Below, piece after piece: positions 19,014 to 28,445 of a DNA stretch of 39,450 bases. The notes beneath the pieces are model-generated. The model saw only the letters and a list, made by a program, of their open reading frames with translations. It searched no databases and was not told the DNA's origin. A program made the translations under genes and the position numbers. Source of the stretch: Geobacteraceae bacterium (GTDB lineage: Bacteria; Desulfobacterota; Desulfuromonadia; Geobacterales; Pseudopelobacteraceae); assembly GCA_027404165.1 (NCBI GenBank), contig DAHZCG010000005.1:1-39450 (forward strand), read 5' to 3'. Positions within the stretch are counted from its first letter, which is position 1. Each line of letters begins with the position of its first letter.

Positions 19014-22000
19014 TTATTGGGCAATCGCATTTAACTCCACCCTGCTGCTCGGCATTGCTTCTTTCCCGGGCTTCTTGAAAATATCGTCCACCTTCTGGAA
19101 GATACGCTCGGCGGGTATGCCGCCCTTCGTCACCAGATACGTCATGACTGCCACAACGCGCTCACGTGCCAGGGCTTGCAGTTCGGATTCGCCGACGACC
19201 GTATTGGTGATAATCAGCTTTCTCATCTCGTCGGGAGGAATATCTTTGACAAAGCCGAAGGCGTTACGCGGTTTGGGGAATTTCTCCTTTTTGTAGACCG
19301 CCGCCAGGTATTTGGCCTGTTCCTCGGGCTGAATCCGGATCGAATCGGCTTTTTCGCCTTCTTTAAGAGTCCTTTGTTTACTCAGGGCCAGGAATTTTTC
19401 GTTGCGCAGTTTGCTGTTGAGCAGTTCACGCCGGTATCCCTCGGTGTCCTTTTCCCGGTCCACATACCCCTTTAATTCCATTTTCAGGGCCGGACGATCA
19501 AGCAGGGCTTTAGACAAGGCCGTCAGTTTCTGTTCCTCCTGAGGCGAAAGGGTGCTTGAGCCGTAACTGAATTGTATGCTGCTGAAGTCCTGACCACCGC
19601 CGACCATGGAGGAGAGCAGCAAAAATGGTGAAGTGACCGCCTTGACCAGCAGATTCTGTATAACCTGGAAGATCAGTTTCCAGATACTGAATTTCGGATC
19701 ATCGGTGCGACCGGTGACAGGCACGTCCAGGTGAATTTCCCCCTTGCGGTCCTTGAGAAGCGCCAGCCCCAGTTTTACCGGCAGGCTGGTAGCTTTATCG
19801 CTTGCGACCTTCTCACCGAATGTGAATTGATCGATGAATATCTTGTTCTCCGAGGCGAGCTGTTTCTTGTCGATATGGTATGTGAGATCCAGGTACAACT
19901 TGCCTTTTTCAACCTTGTACCCCAGAAACCTGCTGGTATAGGGTGTGACCGGTGATAACTCGATGTCGCGGAAGGAAATCTTCAGGTTTACGAACAGGTC
20001 ATCCCGCAGAGGGTTGATCTGGCCGGTGATCTGGAGCGGCGAGTGATTTTCCAGATTGCCGCGCAGGTCTACATCAGCCAGCTTCGAATCCTCCGATGAC
20101 AGACCGCTTATCCTGCCACCCAGGCTGTAGAAGGTGGTGGAAAAATGCTGCGGCAGATGGTTGTCGGTGAAGGAGAGGGTACCATCCTGGATGGTGACCG
20201 CCTCGATTTTGATCTGTTTCTTGGCGCCCTTTTCAGGAGCTGGCGGCGCAGCGGCAACGCTGACCGCTGGAGGTGTGGCTGATGGTGAGTGGACAGGTTT
20301 CGGATTCTCCACCAGATTCTGGAGATTCAGGGTGCCATCCGGGTGGATGATGATACGAGAATAGACCCCGTTGAGGGCAATCTGGCGCAGAGACAGGCGG
20401 AACGGCTCCAGGTTGCCCTGTATGTCGTCCAGTTGCAGGCTCTCCCACTTGAGCAGGTCTTCTTCGGCCTCGGTGTCGATGGCGTGGAATGCGCGGATAC
20501 CCGCGTCGCCCTCGAAGCTGCCGACCGGTTTGTTGTTCTTGAGAGCGATATCCACATGCATGTCGGCGTCAGCAAATCCGTCCAGAATAATGACATTGAT
20601 GTTATCCGGGAAGTAGGCCTCGAAGTCGCGTAGCGGCAGACGGCCGATACTGATACGCCCCTTGTAGCGGAACGGAAGCGGTGTGATATCGCCGTTGGCC
20701 TTGAGTGGGGTCGCTTTGTTGAAGATCGAGGCGAAGCGCAGCCTGGCCGGGGTAAACTGAGGTCCGTTCAGGTTTGTCAGGCTCAAAGATGTGTTGTGCA
20801 GCGTAAAATGTGGTTTATCTTCCAGGGTCTTATCGGTAAAAGCGGCGTTGAATTTCTCCAGCTGGAGCTTTTTGAGGCGGAACGTGAACTTCGGTGTTGT
20901 CGGCCGGTTTTGTGGCGAATCGGCCGAGGTCCTTTTCACGGCGGACTTGGCCGGGTGCAACTTGAGTAACGACAGGGCCGAGAGCGTGCCGTCCACTTCG
21001 CGGGAAAGTGCAAGATCACCTTTTGAGAGTCTGATCTCGCCAATTTCAGCAGTGTTTTTTTTCTGACTGTATCCGGCATCTTTAATTTCGAAACGTGCCA
21101 GGTCGAAGCCTTCTTTGGCGCCATAGCGGGCCGAGAAGCCGGTGACCAGCAACGAGCCTTGCTCAACCGTCAGACCGAGTTCCTTGCTGAAGGACAATTC
21201 CGAGGAGAGCTCGACCGTGCCTTTGAGCGGAGCCGTCAGATACCGGGACAGATAGGGCCAGGCCCGCTGAATCTTCATGCCGCTCAGTTCGCTGGAGACG
21301 CTGGCCGACAACGGGGAGAGGGAAAAATTGCCATCGACGTTGAAGGTTGCCTCGTTGTCCATCAACAGTGAACATTCGTATTCAGCCGTGGCGCCTTCTG
21401 CGGTGGAAAAGTTCCGTACCGCGGCGTCTATCTGGCTTATCTCGCTTTTGAAGCCGCCGGCCGGCTGCGCATCGCTGAAATGGATGCTGCCGTTGTTGAC
21501 GGCAAGCGACGTGACCTGCACCAATGGCGGGTGGGCCTGCTTGCTGTCAGCGGCCGGTTCGCTCTTTTTCCCCTCTGGGGTGGTTGGCAGCAACTGGTTA
21601 TACATCCAGACACCCTTGGCATTCCGGCTGGCAAACAGTTCCAGGCCATCAATGGTTATGGCATCAAACAGGAACCGTTTGGCAAACACATCCAGATCCG
21701 AGGCCGTTACCTGGAACGAGGGGAGCCTGAGCAGAGGTTGCCCGTTTCTCAGGTTCACTGCGATTGTATCCAGCACGATCCGGCCCTTGATGCCCAGTTC
21801 CGGCTTTTTATCCTTGGAGACCCGGTAGGTCAGATCGCAGTTGATCCCCAGCTTTCCCGACATCAAGTCGGCAGGTGGCCTGACCGGCAAATAGGCGATA
21901 TACTCCGGCAGGCTGAGCTGTTTGAGGTCGATATGCACCGATGTTTCCATGGATTTGCTGAGCGGCTTGACCTTGCCCTGGAAGTTGAAGGGGGCGCCAT

Positions 22001-22589
22001 TGACCAGTGCAGAGATATGGGGATCGGTATATTTTTCCACCAGGAAAGGGATATTGCTGATGAAGGGTATCGCAATTTTGAGATTGCGGATAGTGTGCTT
22101 TCGTCCACCCGCAATAGCCTGATCATCAAAATCCAGCGAGCCGTTGGTAATGGAGATGTTGTTGATGGAGAAAGATAACCCGCCTTTCGATTCCTTCTGC
22201 GGTTTGGCCTTCTGGAGCTCGATGATATCGTTGAAGCTGTAGTTGTTGGCAGCCAGGCGGGCGAACGAAATGGCCGGGGCGTCAATCGAGACCTCCGACA
22301 GGATCAGGGCACGCCGGTAGAGCGATGCCAGACTCAGTGAAGCGCGCAGTCTGCCGATGGATATGAATGGACCTCCATCCTTGTCTTTGATGGCGCACCC
22401 GTTGACGGTGACCGTCAGCGTGAAGGGATTGATGGCAATCTTTTCAATGCTGGCCTTACGTCCCGTCTCCCGTTCGATGGCCGCCACGGCCTGGTTCCGG
22501 ACGATCAGCGGCAGGATGGTGATGATAAAGATCAGCAGGGCCGCTACCGAGGCAAGGGATATCAGCAGGATCTTGTTTTTTCTGGTCAT
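19014..22589 (-). CDS. DUF748 / AsmA-like giant periplasmic protein
   Basis: A 1191-residue protein with one N-terminal membrane anchor (ILLISLASVAALLIFIITIL, residues about 7-26) and a long periplasmic part of repeated beta-strand character. AsmA-like and DUF748 features are seen: an ILPLIVRNQAVAAIERETGR opening, TFRLKKLQLEKFNAAFTD mid-protein, and ETSVHIDLKQLSLPEYIAYLP. A C-terminal segment near residue 1015 (FSYGSSTLSPQEEQKLTALS) resembles an OmpA-like start, though shorter than a full domain. A low-complexity Pro/Ala stretch lies near residue 770. AsmA-like proteins form bridge-like structures moving lipids between membranes, so envelope lipid transport or homeostasis is a reasonable inference, not a demonstration. 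The ATG follows GGGGTGA by five bases. Confidence 0.85.
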   Translation of the reverse strand: MTRKNKILLISLASVAALLIFIITILPLIVRNQAVAAIERETGRKASIEKIAINPFTLTVTVNGCAIKDKDGGPFISIGRLRASLSLASLYRRALILSEVSIDAPAISFARLAANNYSFNDIIELQKAKPQKESKGGLSFSINNISITNGSLDFDDQAIAGGRKHTIRNLKIAIPFISNIPFLVEKYTDPHISALVNGAPFNFQGKVKPLSKSMETSVHIDLKQLSLPEYIAYLPVRPPADLMSGKLGINCDLTYRVSKDKKPELGIKGRIVLDTIAVNLRNGQPLLRLPSFQVTASDLDVFAKRFLFDAITIDGLELFASRNAKGVWMYNQLLPTTPEGKKSEPAADSKQAHPPLVQVTSLAVNNGSIHFSDAQPAGGFKSEISQIDAAVRNFSTAEGATAEYECSLLMDNEATFNVDGNFSLSPLSASVSSELSGMKIQRAWPYLSRYLTAPLKGTVELSSELSFSKELGLTVEQGSLLVTGFSARYGAKEGFDLARFEIKDAGYSQKKNTAEIGEIRLSKGDLALSREVDGTLSALSLLKLHPAKSAVKRTSADSPQNRPTTPKFTFRLKKLQLEKFNAAFTDKTLEDKPHFTLHNTSLSLTNLNGPQFTPARLRFASIFNKATPLKANGDITPLPFRYKGRISIGRLPLRDFEAYFPDNINVIILDGFADADMHVDIALKNNKPVGSFEGDAGIRAFHAIDTEAEEDLLKWESLQLDDIQGNLEPFRLSLRQIALNGVYSRIIIHPDGTLNLQNLVENPKPVHSPSATPPAVSVAAAPPAPEKGAKKQIKIEAVTIQDGTLSFTDNHLPQHFSTTFYSLGGRISGLSSEDSKLADVDLRGNLENHSPLQITGQINPLRDDLFVNLKISFRDIELSPVTPYTSRFLGYKVEKGKLYLDLTYHIDKKQLASENKIFIDQFTFGEKVASDKATSLPVKLGLALLKDRKGEIHLDVPVTGRTDDPKFSIWKLIFQVIQNLLVKAVTSPFLLLSSMVGGGQDFSSIQFSYGSSTLSPQEEQKLTALSKALLDRPALKMELKGYVDREKDTEGYRRELLNSKLRNEKFLALSKQRTLKEGEKADSIRIQPEEQAKYLAAVYKKEKFPKPRNAFGFVKDIPPDEMRKLIITNTVVGESELQALARERVVAVMTYLVTKGGIPAERIFQKVDDIFKKPGKEAMPSSRVELNAIAQ

Positions 22590-22677
22590 GGTATCACCCC
22601 GGGGCAGGCGTTGTTGTGTATTGCAAGGTATAACATACGTCGGTGCGTTTTTCGTTCCGGTATTTGACCTGAAACAT

Positions 22678-24681
22678 TCACGTTAATGGCCGGTGGGCTT
22701 GTTCCGGTTGTCGAGCAGACAGCACGGAACCTATCAGTTTTCCGAACTCCTTCATGTTGTATGGTTTCGCCACTGCGCCGGCAAAACCATACGTTCCATA
22801 GTCGGACATGATCGGATCATTTGAATAGCCGCTCGACACGATCAGGCACGCCTTGGGATCAACCGCTAGAATCTGCCGTGCTGTTTCCTTCCCTCCCATG
22901 CCGCCTGGAATGGTCAGATCCATAATAACCGCAGAAAACGGTGTCCCGGATTCGTTGCCTGCTTTGTACTGCGAGATGGCCTCAGTACCGTTCTCGCAGG
23001 TACTCACCTGATACCCCAGATAATGCAGCATTTCGGCCGTCATGTTCCGGATCATCTCCTCATCATCCATGACGAGAATGGAACCACGCAGGTGACGATC
23101 GGCCGCCTGCGTGGCCGGGGCGGTTTGCTGTTTTGAGTATGCTTCTCCGATCGATGGCAGATACATGGTGAAGGTCGTTCCTCTGCCAACTATCGAGCTG
23201 GCGCCGACATGTCCGCCATGCCGCTTGACGATCGAGTGGACCGAAGCGAGGCCCAGTCCGTTTCCGGTTAACTTGGTCGTAAAATAGGGGTCGAAGATTC
23301 TTTTCAGGTCTTCATCCGAGATGCCGCAGCCCTGATCGGAAAAGCTTATCCGGGTATATCTGCCGGATGGCAGCGCGAAGGCGTTCGCATCGGCAAGTGT
23401 CTCGTTGTGTGCGGCCACCACCAGTGTCCCGCCTCCCGGCATTGCCTGCGTGGCATTGATGATAATGTTATTGAATGCCTGGCTTATTTGCCCTTCGTCT
23501 GCTTCGATGGCGTGAATTGAGGCAGGTATGTCGGCGACTGCCCTGACATTCGAGCCATGCAGCACCAGCGATACGGCTTCATTTACGAGGTGTTGAACCG
23601 AAACCACTTTTTTTACCGGTTCGCCACCGCGGGCAAAGGTGAGGAGTTGCCGGGCAAGCTCGGTCGCCCGAACCGAAGCTTTTTCGGCTTCAACCAGAGG
23701 TTTGTGAGATTTATGACCCGCATCAAGAAACATCTGGGCAAAGGAGATGTTGCCCATGACACCGGTAAGGATATTATTGAAATCATGGGCAATGCCGCCG
23801 GCCAGAACACCCAGTGATTCCAGCTTTTCAATCTTCTGCCGTTCTTTTTCATACGCTTTACGTTCGGTTATTTCCCGTGAGATACCGTGGTATCCGGTAA
23901 TGATGCCATGGATATCCCGTTCCGGGGTGGAGCTGACCTCCGCCCAAATCCATCTGCCGTCTTTGCACTGATGCTCTGCCTCGAAGGTTAGGGTGCCGGT
24001 TTTTATGCCGTTCTGTTCAGCGGACGCCCTTTGCCGAAATAGCTTCGTGATGGCTGCAACCGTATCGTCACTAAACAGCTCAAAGGCATGGCGACCGATT
24101 ACTTCGTCGGCCCGGTAGCCACGCAAGCGCTCGTCAGCCGGGCTGATGTACGTTATACGATAATCTTTATCCGCCTTCCAGACTACGTCCGAGACGTTTT
24201 CGGTCAATAAGCGGTAGTGGGCCTCGCTTTCCCGCAACGCCTCTTCAATCCGCTTTCGCTCGGACAGCTCTACGTCCAGACTCTCTTTGATCAGCGTCAC
24301 CTCTTGTTTGTTGCGGAGACTTTCTTCTCTGGCGCGCAGGTGTTTGAGCGTCTGTTCGGAGAAGCGGTTTTCCGTCTGCTGGCAGCTTTCCAGCAAACCC
24401 AGATGCGCATGTAGCAGAGCGGCCAGATGGTCGTGCAGCTCGAATGGGACGGTGTAATGAAACAGCAGCGCTGAGCATTGCTGCCAGGTGTGTTCAGGGC
24501 CAAAGGTGACGATGATGCCGGCAAGGTTCGTGGCAAACGGCGTCAAGGCGCGTGCGGCATCCTCCCTGCTCGCTGCCAGCAGTGCAAACGGCCAGCGCCG
24601 GACGTCTTTTTGCGAAAGACGGGGGCAGAACAGGAAGCCAGTCGGTGCGTCTTCAATCAGGGACAAGAGACGATAGCTCAC
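22678..24681 (-). CDS. Hybrid PAS sensor histidine kinase with C-terminal receiver
   Basis: A 667-residue cytosolic kinase. Domains in order: an unassigned region (1-120), a coiled coil (about 120-160), a PAS/PAC unit (about 165-285; HYRLLTENVSDVVWKADKDY, GYHGISREITERK), HisKA with the phospho-acceptor His near residue 299 in GIAHDFNNIL, an HATPase (N box IINATQAMPGGG, DQGCGISDEDL, GNGLGLASV), and a receiver (SILVMDDEE, acceptor Asp near 588 in VIMDLTIPGG, KPY). The GTG at 24681 is chosen because GGGAG precedes it by six bases and it starts just after the FIST stop; upstream in-frame ATGs overlap FIST coding sequence. There are no membrane segments and no DNA-binding output. It is encoded directly behind the FIST protein, its likely input. 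The partner receiving the phosphate is not in the window. Confidence 0.92.
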   Translation of the reverse strand: MSYRLLSLIEDAPTGFLFCPRLSQKDVRRWPFALLAASREDAARALTPFATNLAGIIVTFGPEHTWQQCSALLFHYTVPFELHDHLAALLHAHLGLLESCQQTENRFSEQTLKHLRAREESLRNKQEVTLIKESLDVELSERKRIEEALRESEAHYRLLTENVSDVVWKADKDYRITYISPADERLRGYRADEVIGRHAFELFSDDTVAAITKLFRQRASAEQNGIKTGTLTFEAEHQCKDGRWIWAEVSSTPERDIHGIITGYHGISREITERKAYEKERQKIEKLESLGVLAGGIAHDFNNILTGVMGNISFAQMFLDAGHKSHKPLVEAEKASVRATELARQLLTFARGGEPVKKVVSVQHLVNEAVSLVLHGSNVRAVADIPASIHAIEADEGQISQAFNNIIINATQAMPGGGTLVVAAHNETLADANAFALPSGRYTRISFSDQGCGISDEDLKRIFDPYFTTKLTGNGLGLASVHSIVKRHGGHVGASSIVGRGTTFTMYLPSIGEAYSKQQTAPATQAADRHLRGSILVMDDEEMIRNMTAEMLHYLGYQVSTCENGTEAISQYKAGNESGTPFSAVIMDLTIPGGMGGKETARQILAVDPKACLIVSSGYSNDPIMSDYGTYGFAGAVAKPYNMKEFGKLIGSVLSARQPEQAHRPLT

Positions 24682-24682
24682 G

Positions 24683-25840
24683 TTACGCTCCCAGTAGACA
24701 GATAACCACGGTAGCATTGTGGAAGAATGTTTCGGTATAGGTGCCGTCGTTCGTGAGAAACGGGCCAATCTCACCGAACGAGGGGAAGCCGACCAGCGGA
24801 ATTTGAAGCCCGATGGCGTCCTGGATAGCCTGTACCTCCTCTTCTCCGCAATTATCAAGCTGCCATTTCCTGCCGGCACAGCTGATGATAACGGCAGCCG
24901 CGGGAGTGAAGCCGGTGCAGACCACCGTATCGATGCAGTACTGTACCGCCTGCAGCAGCTGTTCCCGTCCTGCGCCGCTGACTTGAATCGTTGCGCCTGT
25001 CGGTATGCTGCCAAAGGTTGTAATGGCTCCGGTCAGCATATCGTAACGATACGTTGTGCGCATGAAAAACCGGTCAGGCGCTGATTCGGTATAGGTCGCC
25101 AGGGCAAGTATGCCGAGATCCGCCATAGCCAGAGGTTTGCCGACCTGTTCCTTGATGAACGCCAGCGGAGTCTGTCCGCTGATACGACCGATAGACTTAC
25201 CATGCGACTCTTCGATGATCCCGAGGGCACCAATCGGGATAAACCCACTGGAGGAATGCGTGATGAACGGCACGCTGCCGGAGGCAAGCAAGATTGCGAC
25301 GCCGTCTTCGATCTCCAGACCATTGAGGAATATCCGGCTGCGAGTGAATTTTCTGTCATCACCGGTCATCCCGCCTATAAACGGAATAGAAAGTATTTCG
25401 CCTACTCCTGCGGCAACCCCGGTTCCGTCGGCGGTGACGCCATCGGCGAGGACAAAGGCCCATTCAGCTTTGCCGCCAAGCTGCGCCAAGGCTGCGGACG
25501 CACAGTTGCGGGCGGTACCGGGTGAATCAGCGCCAACTCCGAGTTCTGCGGCGGTGCTCCAGGTTGTCCGGCCACCCGAGTTGATGCCAAGGGCACATAC
25601 TCCATAGTGCGCGGTCAGTGACGTTTCATATATTCCATCACCGGTGCCGCCAAAAATAATCACCTGGCTGGTTTCAAGGCCATCGTACAATCCGGCAATA
25701 AAAACGTCAAAGTTGCTCTCAAAGGTGATGGAGGTAAACAGGAGGATCACTTCCGGGCCGGAATCTTTCAGTGCTTCGCCGATTTCGCTCCCTGCCCGGT
25801 AGGCGTCAGTAAGTGAGGTGCTGGCAGATTTGTAGATCAT
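24683..25840 (-). CDS. Stand-alone FIST-domain sensor protein
   Basis: A 385-residue soluble protein made of FIST_N and FIST_C domains and nothing else. Seen: GPEVILLFTSITFESNFDVFIAG near residue 30, GGTGDGIYET near 85, PFIGGMTGDDRKF near 175, and a C-terminal FIST_C half ending LVGFPSFGEIGPF, then FHNATVVICLL. FIST domains are proposed small-ligand (amino-acid-like) sensors in signalling proteins, often fused to histidine kinases or methyl-accepting proteins. Here the domain is separate, and its last codons contain the ribosome-binding site of the kinase gene. AGGAGG lies five bases before the ATG. The leader upstream (25841-26113) is divergent from cimA. The ligand is unknown. Confidence 0.9.
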   Translation of the reverse strand: MIYKSASTSLTDAYRAGSEIGEALKDSGPEVILLFTSITFESNFDVFIAGLYDGLETSQVIIFGGTGDGIYETSLTAHYGVCALGINSGGRTTWSTAAELGVGADSPGTARNCASAALAQLGGKAEWAFVLADGVTADGTGVAAGVGEILSIPFIGGMTGDDRKFTRSRIFLNGLEIEDGVAILLASGSVPFITHSSSGFIPIGALGIIEESHGKSIGRISGQTPLAFIKEQVGKPLAMADLGILALATYTESAPDRFFMRTTYRYDMLTGAITTFGSIPTGATIQVSGAGREQLLQAVQYCIDTVVCTGFTPAAAVIISCAGRKWQLDNCGEEEVQAIQDAIGLQIPLVGFPSFGEIGPFLTNDGTYTETFFHNATVVICLLGA

Positions 25841-26113
25841 TACGACCTCCTGTGACAGGTTTCACCGTCATGTTACCGCTCCGCGACAGATCGGTGCATC
25901 TTGTTTTCGCGGTCATTGCATGCCCTTGTAGTCAGCTCTTTGATTTTATACTATAACATTTAACTTGAAAGATATGATTTTTCGGGTGGCGATGTTGCTC
26001 TTGAGCGTAGAACAATATTTTATGGTTTTAGTTGAAAAAAATCATCAAAGCGGATACAAAAGAAGCCATTTTCATGTGCTGAGTACATGAAGCGATATTT
26101 GGGGAGGTACGTC

Positions 26114-27682
26114 ATGAGCCTTGTAAAATTGTATGATACCACATTGCGTGATGGGACGCAGGCCGAGGATGTCTCGTTTCTGCTTGAGGACAAGATTCGC
26201 ATTGCCCACCGGCTTGATGATATGGGTATTCACTATATCGAAGGCGGCTGGCCAGGGAGCAATCCCAAGGATGTGGCTTTTTTCAAGGATATCAAAAAAG
26301 AAAAACTCTCCCATGCCAAGATTGCAGCATTCGGTTCCACCCGCCGCGCCAAGGTCACGCCTGACAAGGACAATAATATTATCACGTTGATCAAGGCCGA
26401 GGCGGATGCCATTACGATTTTCGGCAAAACCTGGGATTTCCATGTGCGCGAAGCCCTGCGCATCTCGCTGGAAGAGAATCTTGAGCTGATTTTCGATTCA
26501 CTGGAGTATCTGAAAAAGAATGCAGCGGAGGTGTTCTACGACGCCGAGCACTTTTTCGATGGCTACAAGGCCAATCCAGATTATGCCATCAAGACTCTCA
26601 TGGCAGCAGAACAGGCCAAGGTTGACTGCATCGTCCTGTGCGACACCAACGGCGGCACCATGCCGTTCGAGCTGGCAGAGATCATCAAGGCGGTTAAAAA
26701 GCAGATCAAGACCCCGCTGGGAATCCATACCCATAATGACGGTGAGTGTGCCGTGGCCAATACGATGATTGCCGTCGAACAGGGTATCGTCCAGGTGCAG
26801 GGCACCATCAACGGATTTGGAGAACGCTGCGGAAATGCCAATCTTTGTTCGATCATTCCGGCCCTGAAGGTCAAGATGAAGAGGGACTGCATTACGGACG
26901 AACAGTTGCGTCACCTGCGGGATGTCTCTCGTTTTGTCTACGAACTGGCCAATTTTTCCCCCAACAAGCATCAGGCCTATGTCGGTAATTCCGCTTTCGC
27001 CCACAAGGGGGGCGTTCACGTCAGCGCCATCCAGCGCCACCCTGAGACCTACGAGCATATGCGCCCGGAAGTGGTGGGCAACTGTACGCGTGTACTGGTT
27101 TCGGATCTGTCCGGCCGGGCCAATATCCTTGCCAAGGCTGAAGAATTCAACATCAATCTGGACAGCAAGGATCCTGTTACGTTGGAGATCCTCGACAATA
27201 TCAAGGAAATGGAAAACCGCGGCTACCAGTTTGAAGGGGCCGAAGCTTCATTCGAGCTGCTGATGAAGAAGGCCCTGGGAACCCATAAAAAGTTTTTCAC
27301 CGTACTTGGATTTCGCGTCATCGATGAGAAGCGCGGCGAGGAACAGAAGCCGATGGCCGAAGCGACCATCATGGTCAAGGTGGGCGGCAAGATTGAGCAT
27401 ACCGCCGCCGAAGGGAGCGGTCCGGTCAATGCGCTCGATAACGCCCTGCGCAAGGCGCTAGAGAAATTTTACCCCAAGTTGAAAGAGGTTAAGCTCCTGG
27501 ATTACAAGGTGCGCGTGCTTCCGGCTGGTCTGGGAACGGCTTCGTCTACCCGTGTGCTGATCGAATCTGGTGACAAGCATGCCCGCTGGGGTACGGTGGG
27601 TGTGTCTGATAACATCATTGATGCCTCATACCAGGCCCTGATCGACAGTATTGATTACAAACTCCATAAATCCGAGGAATAA
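26114..27682 (+). CDS. cimA: (R)-citramalate synthase
   Basis: A 522-residue enzyme condensing pyruvate and acetyl-CoA to citramalate, the entry to threonine-independent isoleucine synthesis characteristic of Geobacter. The HMGL-like barrel begins [20 protein letters not shown], with the catalytic Arg-Asp pair, and contains the metal-binding [16 protein letters not shown] near residue 205. [20 protein letters not shown] lies near 290. A LeuA-type allosteric dimer domain (about 390-520; [20 protein letters not shown]) binds the feedback effector, expected to be isoleucine. The overall pattern ([14 protein letters not shown]) favours CimA over 2-isopropylmalate synthase. GGGGAGG lies six bases before the ATG at 26114; the ATG at 26087 lacks such a site. 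Confidence 0.95.
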   Translation: MSLVKLYDTTLRDGTQAEDVSFLLEDKIRIAHRLDDMGIHYIEGGWPGSNPKDVAFFKDIKKEKLSHAKIAAFGSTRRAKVTPDKDNNIITLIKAEADAITIFGKTWDFHVREALRISLEENLELIFDSLEYLKKNAAEVFYDAEHFFDGYKANPDYAIKTLMAAEQAKVDCIVLCDTNGGTMPFELAEIIKAVKKQIKTPLGIHTHNDGECAVANTMIAVEQGIVQVQGTINGFGERCGNANLCSIIPALKVKMKRDCITDEQLRHLRDVSRFVYELANFSPNKHQAYVGNSAFAHKGGVHVSAIQRHPETYEHMRPEVVGNCTRVLVSDLSGRANILAKAEEFNINLDSKDPVTLEILDNIKEMENRGYQFEGAEASFELLMKKALGTHKKFFTVLGFRVIDEKRGEEQKPMAEATIMVKVGGKIEHTAAEGSGPVNALDNALRKALEKFYPKLKEVKLLDYKVRVLPAGLGTASSTRVLIESGDKHARWGTVGVSDNIIDASYQALIDSIDYKLHKSEE

Positions 27683-27687
27683 TCGTT

Positions 27688-28311
27688 GTGACGGGCGAAA
27701 GGTGCGCTGCAGAACGAACTGGAATTCGTTCGCTGCGTTCCTTTCAAAAAACGCCACGTTTCTTCCACCGTGTTCTTCTCCTGATGTGTGCAATTGCCAT
27801 ATCTGTCCCTCTTGTATACACAAGCCGCCCAGGTAGAGAAAAAACTACTCGGGCGGCTTTTTCCGTACTTTCATCACCACGTGGTTATGTCCGTATCAGT
27901 GGCGATGTCAGACATCCCGGCATATATCCCTTATGCGTCAACACAATGACGATAACCGCCATTAGAATGGCAGGCCCGTTGTGCCCTGCCATGAAGGGGC
28001 TCGTAGGGGCTGATGCTGCTGCGTACATGGAAAATGGGATGGAAATGCATGTGACCTGCCTTCCAGACGGTACTGTGCAGTTGTCGAAAAAACTGATGAC
28101 AACCAGTGAGCGGCTTGTTATGGGAGTACCCCTTGATATTAATGCGATGAGTGAAGCCGATTTTGACAGAGTGCCGGGCATCGGGCCGACGACGGCCGAG
28201 AGAATTGCTGAGTATCGTCAAAGTAATGGCGGCAGGATGAAGGTTTCGGACCTGCTTTTCATCGAAGGAATTGGTGAAAAAAAATATAATCACCTGCTGA
28301 AATATTTTTAA
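27688..28311 (+). CDS. Membrane-anchored SLBB-HhH (ComEA-like) protein
   Basis: A 207-residue protein (from the GTG at 27688). The first 30 residues are unconserved; a hydrophobic anchor (RVLLLMCAIAISVPLVY) lies near 28-45, an SLBB-like unit near 67-130 (YVRISGDVRHPGIYPL), and a helix-hairpin-helix DNA-binding pair in the last 60 residues (LDINAMSEADFDRVPGIGPT ... FIEGIGEKKYNHLLKYF). SLBB plus HhH is the ComEA layout, so periplasmic DNA binding during uptake is a fair inference. The start is uncertain: GAGG is ten bases before the GTG, and two RNA hairpins (27709-27736 and 27822-27862) lie inside the first 60 codons. No start codon exists downstream of the second hairpin and before the SLBB unit. 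It follows cimA by five bases. Confidence 0.75.
   Translation: MTGERCAAERTGIRSLRSFQKTPRFFHRVLLLMCAIAISVPLVYTSRPGREKTTRAAFSVLSSPRGYVRISGDVRHPGIYPLCVNTMTITAIRMAGPLCPAMKGLVGADAAAYMENGMEMHVTCLPDGTVQLSKKLMTTSERLVMGVPLDINAMSEADFDRVPGIGPTTAERIAEYRQSNGGRMKVSDLLFIEGIGEKKYNHLLKYF
27709..27736 (+). other. Hairpin after cimA, inside the start of the SLBB-HhH frame
   Basis: GCAG-AACGAA - CTGGAA - TTCGTT-CG-CTGC folds into a stem with a two-base bulge. There is no T-run behind it. Together with the terminator-like hairpin 85 bases further on, it suggests a structured RNA segment between cimA and the SLBB coding region. Confidence 0.35.
27822..27862 (+). terminator. Intragenic terminator-like hairpin (cimA/SLBB-HhH boundary)
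   Basis: AAGCCGCCC pairs with GGGCGGCTT, extended inward by GTAG/CTAC around a loop AGAAAAAA, giving a stem of about 14 bp with one mismatch, ending in five T. It looks like a genuine intrinsic terminator for cimA but lies about 45 codons into the SLBB-HhH frame, just after the membrane anchor. It may cause partial termination or attenuation. Confidence 0.65.
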
Positions 28312-28445
28312 CTATCTTTAACTGTTCAGATATTTGAGATCTTTCCGGTGTTGATATCCAGCACGAGCCTGGTATTGGCACGTATGATGTAATGTTAGCC
28401 GGTACTTAGGAAGTTGAGCGCTACTACATCATCGGGAGGGTTGCT

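Noticed and set aside
28376..28391. TGGCACGTATGATGTA as a sigma-54 promoter for the zinc-ribbon gene
   Set aside because: The -24 half is good but the -12 GC is GT and the preceding T is A; too far from consensus to call.
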